This document shows, in pieces, positions 1 to 13,000 of a stretch of DNA of 64,000 nucleotides (within the stretch, counting starts at the first letter, position 1; each line of letters starts with the position of its first letter). The stretch comes from Daphnia carinata. Taxonomy: Eukaryota > Arthropoda > Branchiopoda > Diplostraca > Daphniidae. Below the pieces are notes generated by a model that was not told where the DNA came from, did not search any database, and saw nothing but the letters and a program-made list of their open reading frames with translations. A program made the translations under genes and the position numbers. The stretch lies in the NCBI RefSeq assembly GCF_022539665.2, contig NC_081335.1, positions 8,964,449-9,028,448 on the forward strand. Reading direction: 5' to 3'.

Positions 1-136
1 ACATGCTGTATTTATACTACTAACTAACACACATATTGAAGGTAAAATTGGAGGGGATACGTTCATTTTCACTTGTGAAACGCTTGAGGGATGTAAAGGG
101 TGTGGCTGTCTTCGGATAGCCTTTGGGCTCGTTACA
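1..136 (-). repeat. Partial 3' LTR of the left copy (U3 and possible start of R)
   Basis: On the minus strand the LTR begins TGTAACGAGCCC at 136, directly after a polypurine tract. It matches the complete LTR at 62119-62319 base for base over most of its length. It contains a TATA-like GTATAAATAC (complement of 8-17) and the dyad TTTCACAAGTGAAA (67-80 in complement). Only about two thirds of the expected 201 bp lies in the window. Confidence 0.82.
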
Positions 137-151
137 TTCCTCCCCCTCTTC
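137..151 (-). other. Polypurine tract of the left copy
   Basis: The minus strand reads GAAGAGGGGGAGGAA and abuts the LTR start TGTAAC. This is the position and composition expected of the plus-strand primer of an LTR retroelement. The right copy has the equivalent tract with one difference. Confidence 0.82.
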
Positions 152-435
152 GATAAGAAGAATTGGTCCTCCAATTGTATAATGATGAATAATAAGGCTG
201 GTTCCTTCACCCAAGACTTTTATTAAATTTTGTTGTCCTTTTTCTTTTTCCGTCACCGGCTACAGTTGCTACTATGAATACAAATGATGGCTATGGTTGA
301 ATAAACTGGTTCCTTCACCTAAAAATTAAGAAAACGAATTGTATGTGGTTTTACTAAGGTTGTTGGTATAACTTCTTCTTTCTTTCTTCCTTTTGTTCTT
401 GCTTTTCTTTATGCCCGGTATTTCGGCGATGTTGA
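152..435 (-). other. Non-coding 3' region between ankyrin ORF and polypurine tract (left copy)
   Basis: No supported gene. It aligns with 61906-62103 of the right copy in patches, including a second purine-rich stretch after GGTGACGG. The motif GGTGAAGGAACCAG occurs twice on the minus strand here (near 185-215 and 298-320) but its counterpart occurs once in the right copy, so a local duplication or insertion distinguishes the copies. Confidence 0.55.
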
Positions 436-1724
436 TTATGTTTTTTTCATTTCCCTCGCGGCTGTATTGTTGGTGTTCTTTTCTTCTAGTTTTAAGCAGG
501 GATTTACCGTTATGATTTTGTTCCCATTTTTCAAAAATGGCTTGCGCTCTTTTACTGCATGGTTTGCTCGTGCTGTGTGTCCGTGGGAGTCTTTTATCCG
601 TGCGTCTGCTCCATGTAGCAGTAATATTTCAATCATGTCAATTCGATTGAATCCTACTGCTACATGTAAAGCAGTGTCACCTGAATCATCTTGTTGGTTG
701 ATGTTGATGATTCTTTTTGCACAAATTTGAGGACCAGGTCTTCAAGACCATACTCGGCTAGATAATGCAAAACGGTTTTGCTCTGATGTGTGTCAATGTT
801 GATATTAGTTGGCGACCATATTAACTTTGCGCACTCTTGGTTTTCGTATACAATTGCCAACATTAATGGGGTTTCTCCATTACCGTTTCGGGCTGTAAAT
901 TCGCAGTTGTGGTGTTTTAGAATTCGTAGTAATAGTAGATCGTTTATAGCTACTGCGGTATGAGCGATTGTCTTTCCGCGGTAAAGTATTTCCGGGTTCG
1001 CTCCGAAGGATAGAAGGAGGTCTGTAACGTCGTACCTACTTCTTCTTACGCTTGTATGGAGAAGCGTTTGTTCTGCCTCGTATCTCTCGTTGAGAAACGT
1101 GGCCATCTTTTGTCTTGGCCAACCTTGTTGTACTTGTATCTTATTTTGGATGCACTTTCTAATTACCCATAGTGGAGCTTCCATCATCGATAATGAAAGT
1201 TTTCCGTCTTCTAGGTCTATTATGGCTTGTCTTCGTAGCTGAATTTTTTCTGCTCGGGCCGCCGAAATCGATGCTATCGTTTTTAACCGACAGTTTTTAC
1301 ACGCTTCCGTTTCTTTCTGTTGGTCGTCTGGCTTGTTGCGTTTTTCCGCTGGTTCACATTGAAGATAGTTGTCGCTGTCGTATCCTTTTGTGAACTCAAC
1401 ACTGTAGTCACTTTCAAAATCGGGTTCCGTTCCACTATACGCCGTTAACCCTTCGTTCTCATTTTCACTTGATTCACTGTTGTTATTCACTTTTTCTTCA
1501 TTTATGAAACAGTTGTTCTTCTCTGTTTCTATGCCGTTCCATCCTATGAATTGCACTAATTGTTCGTTATCACCCGCATTTTTCGCACTCTCCTTTTCTC
1601 TGTACTCATGTTGATTATCCTCGCTGTCGGTGTTGTTGACAGTTATTGGTTTGTATAATTTTTCTATCCTCCTGGGGATGATGGTACCTTCATAGTCGTA
1701 AACTTTGATGTAATAGTTTGCCAT
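436..1724 (-). pseudogene. Ankyrin-repeat accessory ORF of the left copy, frameshifted
   Basis: The start is placed at the ATG at 1724 because it aligns with the ATG of the right copy (60665). The frame is open further upstream to 1823, but that part lies across the predicted splice acceptor. The N-terminal third is acidic and Ser/Glu/Asp-rich. A CKNC motif follows, then ankyrin units with recognisable TLLHTS, NGETPL and TVLHYLAEYG consensus segments. The main frame ends at a TAG at 660-662. The homologous C-terminal ankyrin continues in another frame down to the TAA at 436-438, so there is a break near 709-718, at a run of five T on the plus strand. Protein identity to the right copy is only about 67% over the ankyrin core, counted by eye. 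Either a real null mutation or an assembly or homopolymer error would explain the break. Confidence 0.8.
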
Positions 1725-1799
1725 TTTGAGATGATTTAATGGTATTTGATGATACACTTTGCTTTTGCGAAACTTTGTAGGAGTAATGCTGTTGCGATA

Positions 1800-1815
1800 C
1801 TGAGGAGAGTTTAGA
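1800..1815 (-). promoter_or_regulatory. Predicted 3' splice site upstream of the left ankyrin ORF
   Basis: The minus strand reads CTAAACTCTCCTCAG, a branch-point-like CTAAA followed by a pyrimidine-rich stretch and CAG, ending at 1800. The exon would begin at 1799, 75 nt before the ATG at 1724. The right copy has CTAACCTCTTCCCAG at the same place, 72 nt before its ATG. The surrounding sequence is poorly conserved, which makes retention of the motif more telling. Confidence 0.6.
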
Positions 1816-2149
1816 TTTTTCATTTTGCAAAATGCAAAATCTTTCGAAGTTCGTCATGTTGCTTTCTTTTTCCGTACGTCCTTGTTTTTGTTTTCTGTAT
1901 TTAATTAATTTGATAACTGGTTTTCATGCATTTTAATATATTCCATTTTCTGTCTTGGAGTTGGGTTGAATTCTTTTTCGTCGTGTTTTGTCGCTGTGAC
2001 ATGTGTGTTTGCTGCAGGGTGAATTTGTTTTTAAAACTTCTTTTATTCCCTTTTTAGTCATTGCCAGTTTTAGGTTTTTTTGCTTTTACATTCCTTTTCC
2101 TTGAGTTAGTTCTCTTCGTTCCTTTGTAGAATACTGTTCACTTTGTTGC

Positions 2150-2415
2150 CTCGCTATTTCGTCTAAATGGAGGTGTTTAAACTTGCGTACGTTCTTCAGT
2201 ATCGTGCACAGGTCGATATGGCATTACAGGCGTTCAGTGACTCAATTTTTTCTACCCCGGCTAGCCTTTTCAGCAGATTTATTGCAGAAGATCGAAGCCT
2301 CTTCTTTGATATGTTTCGGCTGACCTTCAAGATTTCTGCGTGGCTCCACGTGATTTCGGCTATAAGCGTCCCGGGTTTAGTGATTACTATTATTTGTAAG
2401 TATGCTTTTTAGGTA
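2150..2415 (+). other. Left-copy-specific GC-richer block with a short plus-strand ORF and a GTAAGT donor-like site
   Basis: The block is visibly richer in G+C than its flanks and has no recognisable counterpart in the right copy. On the plus strand an ATG at 2167 opens an 81-codon frame ending at 2412. The peptide is hydrophobic towards its end and I recognise no family. Near 2395 the sequence reads TTTGTAAGTA, a good splice-donor match. It could be a fragment of host sequence carried or inserted in the element, or sequence that the other copy lost. Coding status is unsupported. Confidence 0.35.
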
Positions 2416-2430
2416 TTTTGTGTATTTAAA

Positions 2431-2454
2431 AAAAATTTTATTTTTTTTTTTTTT

Positions 2455-2490
<36 letters not shown>
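2431..2490. repeat. Homopolymer-like T tract
   Basis: A nearly pure T run at 2441-2490 (one A at 2456) is preceded by an A-run and TTTTA. It lies in the env/ankyrin spacer of the left copy. The right copy has only a short T run in its spacer. The length may be unreliable in the assembly. Confidence 0.85.
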
Positions 2491-2494
<4 letters not shown>

Positions 2495-2553
2495 GTCTAA
2501 GTTGTTAGTGGATTTTTATTATTGGATTTTTAATTTCAATTTCCTTGGGACTT

Positions 2554-3990
2554 TTATTTTTTGGCTGAACTACTGTTGTCTGTCTCTGGTATGCAACGAC
2601 ATAGGTCTTCCCAGACCATGCCATATCCGACGACGTAAGTGCATGCGGTATGTTTTCCGGTACATCGTTTAGGTGTGTCAGCTTCATCGATAGATGGATA
2701 GATTGATGAATTTGGCGCGCTTGGCCGTGGTGGGCGCGTTTGGCCTTGCCTTTCAGTTGACAGCTGTGCGGGTGCGGATGTTCTTGTGAATGGTTGTTCG
2801 ATGGCGATGTCTGAATGGTAATTTGTTTCTCGTGCTGGTATTATTGATGCGAGTTCGTGATCTTCCTCTACGCCAACATCGTATCGGCTTGTAAACTTTC
2901 GGTTTCGGCGGATATGTTTTTTTAATTTTTGAGATGGGGTTACAAATGATGAAGATCCGTAGACATACGAGGAATAGCACAAATCAAGGCATATTATTTT
3001 CAATTTGTCAAACCATGAATACATGTGACCTATTTGATTATCTTGTTGTTCCGACATAACGAAATCTCCAACAGAATTGGAATTTCCTTCTTGCATTCTG
3101 CCTACCAGGTCATTCAGGATATTTAATTGTTCCATTTCCATTGTGTTGTGGGCTGGATGGCTTTTCAGCGCGAAGTCGAAATCATTAAGATGGAGTTCTT
3201 CAAATTCTGAAATGAGGTCTAAATTAGGCATGTGAATGCTAGGTTTCTGGCGTATCCAATCTCCTGTTGTAGAATTGTGTTCCCATGTGTGTGGATTTCC
3301 ATTTTAAATTTACCAACGGTGTTTTCCAGAAACAATCGGAATATGGATGAATTGACCACCCAGCTGTTCCAATCGAACAGTTTTTTCCTTCGTAAGTAAA
3401 AAACGGCTGAAATCCACATTTGGTTTCGTTTGTTGATATAAAATTCTTTTTGCCTCGCATTGTTGAAGTGTCATTGCTTGTCCGAAGCCTTGTAGTCTTG
3501 TGCAGATTGGTAAACCTACTGCTGCTGCTGCTAAAATTCCGTTGGTTTGGGCTAATATAACTGCTTGTGTTCTTTTGATTGCTGATAGTTGACAATAAAC
3601 GTCCCGAATTTCTTTTGCCAACTTGTTTTCGTGTTCAGTTTCGATGCTTATCTTATATTGGTCGTGCATTTTACTTATTTCGTATTTAATTTTGTCGTTG
3701 GATTCTTCAATGTTTTTGGGTAAACCGGCTTCTAAATTTTCATTATTTGATGTATCTTCAGCTTTCTGATCCATTGAAATTATCAAAGAATCGGCTAACG
3801 GTAAATTTCGAATACTGCTTTCTTCGATAGCCTGGATTTGAGTTTCTTCTGTTGTAGACGTTGTTTCCGTTATTGCTAAAGGGGTCATTCCGTCTGTATG
3901 TGTTGATGACTGTTGGGTCGTCGAATCCGCTTACTGTTGTTGTGCTCTTGGCGTTATTGAGCTTGGTTGATGCGTTGTTGTTGTCGGAGA
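2554..3990 (-). pseudogene. Env-like glycoprotein, C-terminal part, multiply frameshifted (left copy)
   Basis: The fragment corresponds to roughly residues 900-1378 of the glycoprotein at 55836-59972. It covers the end of the Thr-rich stalk, the helical segment, the Cys-rich membrane-proximal region (CGFQPFF, GWSIHPYSDCFW), the membrane span and the cytoplasmic tail. It is split over several frames. Breaks lie in the stalk near 3890-3960, near 3440-3450, near 3300 and 3240, and as a compensating pair around 2990 and 2920 that scrambles the membrane span. Where frames agree, identity to the right copy is about 95-97%, falling to about 83% in the tail. The number of indels against so few substitutions is odd. 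It suggests either recent decay by indels or uncorrected long-read errors next to the gap. Confidence 0.85.
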
Positions 3991-4090
3991 NNNNNNNNNN
4001 NNNNNNNNNNNNNNNNNNNNNNNNNNNNNNNNNNNNNNNNNNNNNNNNNNNNNNNNNNNNNNNNNNNNNNNNNNNNNNNNNNNNNNNNNN
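3991..4090. other. Assembly gap (100 N)
   Basis: Exactly 100 N, as are the other two gaps, so the true size is probably unknown. It hides the junction between the left retroelement copy and the satellite array. Confidence 0.99.
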
Positions 4091-7000
4091 TAGACGTATA
4101 TTTGATGCTGTTTGAATGTAGATATTGAAACTCAATGTATCACACTATATTCACATTGAATACACGTATATTTGATACTGTTTGAATGTAGATATGAAAC
4201 TGATTGTATCACACTATATTCACAATGAATACACGTATATTTGATGCTGTTTGAATGTAGATATTGAAACTCAATGTATCACACTATATTCACATTGAAT
4301 ACACGTATATTTGATGCTGTTTGAATGTACATTATGAAACTGATTCTATAACACTATATTCACATTGAATACACGTATATTTGATGCTGTTTGAATGTAG
4401 ATATTGAAACTCACTGTATCACACTATATTCACATTGAATACACGTATATTTGATGCTGTTTGAATGTAGATATTGAAACTCACTGTATCACACTATATT
4501 CACATTGAATACACGTATATTTGATGCTGTTTGAATGTAGATATTGAAACTCACTGTATCACACTATATTCACATTGAATACATGTATATTTGATGCTGT
4601 TTGAATGTAGATATTGAAACTCACTGTATCACACTATATTCACATTGAATGATGCTGTTTGAATGTAGATATTGAAACTCACTCTATCACACTATATTCA
4701 CATTGAATACACGTATATTTGATGCTGTTTGAATGTAGATATTGAAACTCACTGTATCACACTATATTCACATTGAATACACGTATATTTGATGCTGTTT
4801 GAATGTAGATATTGAAACTCACTGTATCACACTATATTCACATTGAATACACGTATATTTGATGCTGTTTGAATGTAGATATTGAAACTCACTGTATCAC
4901 ACTATATTCACATTGAATACACGTATATTTGATGCTGTTTGAATGTAGATATTGAAACTCAATGTATCACACTATATTCACATTGAATACACGTATATTT
5001 GATGCTGTTTGAATAGATATTGAAAACTGTATCATGAAACTGATTCTATAACACTATATTCACATTGAATACACGTATATTTGATGCTGTTTGAATGTAG
5101 ATATTGAAACTGATTGTATCACACTATATTCACATTGAATACACGTATATTTGATGCTGTTTGAATGTAGATATTGAAACTCACTGTATCACACTATATT
5201 CACATTGAATACACGTATATTTGATACTGTTTGAATGTAGATATGAAACTGATTCTATAACACTATATTCACATTGAATACACGTATATTTGATGCTGTT
5301 TGAATGTAGATCATTGAAACTCATTCTATCACACTATATTCACATTGAATACACGTATATTTGATGCTGTTTGAATGTAGATATTGAAACTGATTCTATA
5401 ACACTATATTCACATTGAATACACGTATATTTGATGCTGTTTGAATGTAGATATTGAAACTCACTGTATATCACTATATTCACATTGAATACACGTATAT
5501 TTGATGCTGTTTGAATGTAGATATTGAAACTCACTATATCACACTATATTCACATTGAATACACGTATATTTGATGCTGTTTGAATGTAGATATTGAAAC
5601 TGATTCTATCACACTATATTCACATTGAATACACGTATATTTGATGCTGTTTGAATGTAGATATTGAAACTCACTGTATCACACTATATTCACATTGAAT
5701 ACACGTATATTTGATGCTGTTTGAATGTAGATATTGAAACTCACTGTATCACACTATATTCACATTGAATACACGTATATTTGATGCTGTTTGAATGTAG
5801 ATCATGAAACTGATTCTATAACACTATATTCACATTGAATACACGTATATTTGATGCTGTTTGAATGTAGATATGAAACTGATTGTATAACACTATATTC
5901 ACATTGAATACACGTATATTTGATGCTGTTTGAATGTAGATATTGAAACTCACTGTATCACACTATATTCACATTGAATACACGTATATTTGATGCTGTT
6001 TGAATGTAGATATTGAAACTGATTCTATAACACTATATTCACATTGAATACACGTATATTTGATGCTGTTTGAATGTAGATATTGAAACTCACTGTATCA
6101 CACTATATTCACATTGAATACACGTATATTTGATGCTGTTTGAATGTAGATATTGAAACTGATTCTATAACACTATATTCACATTGAATACACGTATATT
6201 TGATGCTGTTTGAATGAAACTCACTGTATCACACTATATTCACATTGAATACACGTATATTTGATGCTGTTTGAATGTAGATATTGAAACTCACTGTATC
6301 ACACTATATTCACATTGAATACACGTATATTTGATGCTGTTTGAATGTAGATATTGAAACTCACTGTATCACACTATATTCACATTGAATACACGTATAT
6401 TTGATGCTGTTTGAATGTAGATATTGAAACTGATTGTATCACACTATATTCACATTGAATACACGTATATTTGATGCTGTTTGAATGTAGATATTGAAAC
6501 TCACTGTATCACACTATATTCACATTGAATACACGTATATTTGATGCTGTTTGAATGTAGATATTGAAACTCACTGTATCACACTATATTCACATTGAAT
6601 ACACGTATATTTGATACTGTTTGAATGTAGATCATGAAACTGATTCTATAACACTATATTCACATTGAATACACGTATATTTGATGCTGTTTGAATGTAG
6701 ATATTGAAACTCACTGTATCATACTATATTCACATTGAATACACGTATATTTGATGCTGTTTGAATGTAGATATTGAAACTCACTGTATCACACTATATT
6801 CACATTGAATACACGTATATTTGATGCTGTTTGAATGTAGATATTGAAACTCACTGTATAACACTATATTCACATTGAATACACGTATATTTGATGCTGT
6901 TTGAATGTAGATATTGAAACTCACTGTATCACACTATATTCACATTGAATACACGTATATTTGATGCTGTTTGAATGTAGATCATGAAACTGATTCTATA

Positions 7001-10000
7001 ACACTATATTCACATTGAATACACGTATATTTGATGCTGTTTGAATGTAGATATTGAAACTCACTGTATCACACTATATTCACATTGAATACACGTATAT
7101 GATACTGTTTGAATGTAGACATATAACAATACATTGAATACACGTATATTTGATGCTGTTTGAATGTAGATATTGAAACTCATTGTATCACACTATATTC
7201 ACATTGAATACACGTATATTTGATGCTTTTTGAATGTAGATCATGAAACTGATTGTATCACACTATATTCACATTGAATACACGTATATTTGATGCTGTT
7301 TGAATGTAGATATTGAAACTCACTGTATCACACTATATTCACATTGAATACACGTATATTTGATGCTGTTTGAATGTAGATATTGAAACTGATTCTATCA
7401 CACTATATTCACATTGAATACACGTATATTTGATGCTGTTTGAATGTAGATATTGAAACTCACTGTATCACACTATATTCACATTGAATACACGTATATT
7501 TGATGCTGTTTGAATGTAGATATTGAAACTCACTGTATCACACTATATTCACATTGAATACACGTATATTTGATGCTGTTTGAATGTAGATATTGAAACT
7601 CACTGTATCACACTATATTCACATTGAATACACGTATATTTGATGCTGTTTGAATGTAGATATGAAACTGATTCTATAACACTATATTCACATTGAATAC
7701 ACGTATATTTGATGCTGTTTGAATGTAGATATTGAAACTCATGTATCACACTATATTCACATTGAATACACGTATATTTGATGCTGTTTGAATGTAGATA
7801 TTGAAACTGACTGTATAACACTATATTCACATTGAATACACGTATATTTGATGCTGTTTGAATGTAGATATTGAAACTCACTGTATCACACTATATTCAC
7901 ATTGAATACACGTATATTTGATGCTGTTTGAATGTAGATATTGAAACTCACTGTATCACACTATATTCACATTGAATACACGTATATTTGATGCTGTTTG
8001 AATGTAGATATTGAAACTCACTGTATCACACTATATTCACATTGAATACACGTATATTTGATGCTGTTTGAATGTAGATATTGAAACTCACTGTATCACA
8101 CTATATTCACATTGAATACACGTATATTTGATGCTGTTTGAATGTAGATCATGAAACTGATTCTATAACACTATATTCACATTGAATACACGTATATTTG
8201 ATGCTGTTTGAATGTAGATATTGAAACTCACTGTATCACACTATATTCACATTGAATACACGTATATTTGATGCTGTTTGAATGTAGATATTGAAACTGA
8301 CTGTATCACACTATATTCACATTTTATACACGTATATTTGATGCTGTTTGAATGTAGATCATGAAACTGATTCTATAACACTATATTCACATTGAATACA
8401 CGTATATTTGATGCTGTTTGAATGTAGATATTGAAACTCACTGTATCACACTATATTCACATTGAATACACGTATATTTGATGCTGTTTGAATGTAGATA
8501 TTGAAACTGATTCTATAACACTATATTCACATTGAATACACGTATATTTGATGCTGTTTGAATGTAGATATTGAAACTCATTGTATAACACTATATTCAC
8601 AATTGAATACACGTATATTTGAAGCTGTTTGAATGTAGATATTGAAACTGATTCTATAACACTATATTCACAATGAATGCACGTATATTTGATGCTGTTT
8701 GAATGTAGATCATGAAACTGATTCTATAACACTATATTCACATTGAATACACGTATATTTGATGCTGTTTGAATGTAGATATTGAAACTCACTGTATCAC
8801 ACTATATTCACATTGAATACACGTATATTTGATGCTGTTTGAATGTAGATATTGAAACTGATTCTATAACACTATATTCACATTGAATACACGTATATTT
8901 GATGCTGTTTGAATGTAGATATTGAAACTCACTGTATCACACTATATTCACATTGAATACACGTATATTTGATGCTGTTTGAATGTAGATCATGAAACTG
9001 ATTCTATAACACTATATTCACATTGAATACACGTATATTTGATGCTGTTTGAATGTAGATATTGAAACTCACTGTATCACACTATATTCACATTGAATAC
9101 ACGTATATTTGATGCTGTTTGAATGTAGATATTGAAACTCACTGTATCACACTATATTCACATTGAATACACGTATATTTGATGCTGTTTGAATGTAGAT
9201 CATGAAACTGATTGTATAACACTATATTCACATTGAATACACGTATATTTGATGCTGTTTGAATGTAGATATTGAAACTCACTGTATCACACTATATTCA
9301 CATTGAATACACGTATATTTGATGCTGTTTGAATGTAGATATTGAAACTCACTGTATAACACTATATTCACATTGAATACACGTATATTTGATGCTGTTT
9401 GAATGTAGATATTGAAACTCACTGTATCACACTATATTCACATTGAATACACGTATATTTGATGCTGTTTGAATGTAGATATTGAAACTCACTGTATCAC
9501 ACTATATTCACATTGAATACACGTATATTTGATGCTGTTTGAATGTAGATATTGAAACTCACTGTATCACACTATATTCACATTGAATACACGTATATTT
9601 GATGCTGTTTGAATGTAGATATTGAAACTGATTCTATAACACTATATTCACATTGAATACACGTATATTTGATGCTGTTTGAATGTAGATATTGAAACTC
9701 ACTGTATCACACTATATTCACATTGAATACACGTATATTTGATGCTGTTTGAATGTAGATATTGAAACTGATTCTATAACACTATATTCACATTGAATAC
9801 ACGTATATTTGATGCTGTTTGAATGTAGATATTGAAACTCACTGTATCACACTATATTCACATTGAATACACGTATATTTGATGCTGTTTGAATGTAGAT
9901 ATTGAAACTCACTGTATCACACTATATTCACATTGAATACACGTATATTTGATGCTGTTTGAATGTAGATCATGAAACTGATTCTATAACACTATATTCA

Positions 10001-13000
10001 CATTGAATACACGTATATTTGATGCTGTTTGAATGTAGATATTGAAACTGATTCTATCACACTATATTCACATTGAATACACGTATATTTGATACTGTTT
10101 GAATGTAGATATTGAAACTCACTGTATCACACTATATTCACATTGAATACACGTATATTTGATACTGTTTGAATGTAGTTGATGAAACTGATTCTATAAC
10201 ACTATATTCACATTGAATACACGTATATTTGATGCTGTTTGAATGTAGATATTGAAACTCACTTGTATCACACTATATTCACATTGAATACACGTATATT
10301 TGATGCTGTTTGAATGTAGATCATGAAACTGATTCTATAACACTATATTCACATTGAATACACGTATATTTGATGCTGTTTGAATGTAGATATTGAAACT
10401 GACTGTATAACACTATATTCACATTGAATACACGTATATTTGATGCTGTTTGAATGTAGATATTGAAACTCACTGTATCACACTATATTCACATTGAATA
10501 CACGTATATTTGATGCTGTTTGAATGTAGATCATGAAACTGATTCTATAACACTATATTCACATTGAATACACGTATATTTGATGCTGTTTGAATGTAGA
10601 TCATGAAACTGATTCTATAACACTATATTCACATTGAATACACGTATATTTGATGCTGTTTGAATGTAGATATTGAAACTCACTGTATCACACTATATTC
10701 ACATTGAATACACGTATATTTGATACTGTTTGAATGTAGATATTGAAACTGATTCTATAACACTATATTCACATTGAATACACGTATATTTGATGCTGTT
10801 TGAATGTAGATATTGAAACTCACTGTATCACACTATATTCACATTGAATACACGTATATTTGATGCTGTTTGAATGTAGATATTGAAACTCACTGTATCA
10901 CACTATATTCACATTGAATACACGTATATTTGATGCTGTTTGAATGTAGATATTGAAACTCACTGTATCACACTATATTCACATTGAATACACGTATATT
11001 TGATGCTGTTTGAATGTAGATCATAAAACTGATTCTATAACACTATATTCATTGAATACACGTATATTTGATGCTGTTTGAATGTAGATATTGAAACTGA
11101 TACTGTATCACACTATATTCACATTGAATACACGTATATTTGATGCTGTTTGAATGTAGATATTGAAACTCGCTGTATCACACTATATTCACATTGAATA
11201 CACGTATATTTGATGCTGTTTGAATGTAGATATTGAAACTGATTCTATCACACTATATTCACATTGAATACACGTATATTTGATGCTGTTTGAATGTAGA
11301 TATTGAAACTCACTGTAACACACTATATTCACATTGAATACACGTATATTTGATGCTGTTTGAATGTAGATATTGAAACTCACTGTATCACACTATATTC
11401 ACATTGAATACACGTATATTTGATACTGTTTGAATGTAGATCATGAAACTGATTCTATAACACTATATTCACATTGAATACACGTATATTTGATGCTGTT
11501 TGAATGTAGATATTGAAACTCGATTCTATCACACTATATTCACATTGAATACACGTATATTTGATGCTGTTTGAATGTAGATCATGAAACTGATTGTATC
11601 ACACTATATTCACATTGAATACACGTATATTTGATGCTGTTTGAATGTAGATATTGAAACTCACTGTATCACACTATATTCACATTGAATACACGTATAT
11701 TTGATGCTGTTTGAATGTAGATATGAAACTGATTCTATAACACTATATTCACATTGAATACACGTATATTTGATGCTGTTTGAATGTAGATATTGAAACT
11801 CATTGTATCATACTATATTCACATTGAATACATGTATATTTGATGCTGTTTGAATGTAGATATTGAAACTCACTGTATCACACTATATTCACATTGAATA
11901 CACGTATATTTGATACTGTTTGAATGTAGATTATGAAACTGATTCTATAACACTATATTCACATTGAATACACGTATATTTGATGCTGTTTGAATGTAGA
12001 TATTGAAACTCACTGTATCACACTATATTCACATTGAATACACGTATATTTGATGCTGTTTGAATGTAGATATTGAAACTGATTCTATAACACTATATTC
12101 ACATTGAATACACGTATATTTGATGCTGTTTGAATGTAGATATTGAAACTCACTGTATCACACTATATTCATAAAACATAGAATACACGTATATTTGATG
12201 CTGTTTGAATGTAGATATTGAAACTCACTGTATCATACTATATTCACATTGAATACACGTATATTTGATGCTGTTTGAATGTAGATATTGAAACTCACTG
12301 TATCATACAATATTCACATTGAAAACACGTATATTTGATGCTGTTTGAATGTAGATATTGAAACTCAATGTATCACACTATATTCACGTTGAATACACGT
12401 ATATTTGATGCTGTTTGAATGTAGATATTGAAACTCACTGTATCACACTATATTCACATTTAATACATGTTTATTTGGTGCTGTTTGAATGTAGATATTG
12501 AAACTCACTGTATCACACTATATTCACATTGAATACATGGTTATTTGATACTGTTTGAATGTACATCATGAAACTGATTGTATAACACTATATTCACATT
12601 GAATACACGTTTATTTGGTGCTGTTTGAATGCAGATATTGAAACTCAATGTATCACACTATATTCACATTGAATACACGTTTATTTGATACTGTTTGAAT
12701 GTACATTATGAAACTGATTCTGTAACACTATATTCACATTGAATACACGTATATTTGATGCTGTTTGAATGTAGATATTGAAACTGATTCTATAACACTA
12801 TATTCACATTTAATACATGTATATTTGATGCTGTTTGAATGTAGATATTGAAACTCACTGTATCACACTATATTCACATTGAATACACGTATATTTGATA
12901 CTGTTTGAATGTACATTATGAAACTGATTCTATAACACTATATTCACATTGAATACACGTATATTTGATGCTGTTTGAATGTAGATATTGAAACTCACTG

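Larger units (their letters stand above)
1816..2553 (-). other. Spacer between env and ankyrin ORF in the left copy
   Basis: No gene on the minus strand. The part next to the env stop (AAGTCCCAAGG, complement of 2543-2553) and the part at about 1850-2130 align with 59973-60590 of the right copy. The middle holds a T-run and a GC-richer block (annotated separately) that I could not align with the right copy. The spacer is more diverged than env. Confidence 0.6.
1..3990 (-). mobile_element. Left copy of Ty3/gypsy-type env+ankyrin LTR retroelement (3' part, decayed)
   Basis: Read on the minus strand this carries, in order, an env C-terminal fragment, a non-coding spacer, an ankyrin ORF, a polypurine tract and the start of a 3' LTR. 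This is the same order as in the copy at 53989-62319. Both ends are cut: the LTR runs off the window at base 1, and the env fragment enters a 100-N gap at 3991. Several frameshifts in both genes make it non-functional as assembled. It points opposite to the right copy, but the gap means the relative orientation rests on scaffolding. Confidence 0.85.

Noticed and set aside
467-1393. Plus-strand ORFs at 467-730 and 1172-1393
   Set aside because: They are antisense shadows of the ankyrin pseudogene, whose minus-strand frame has recognisable repeats.
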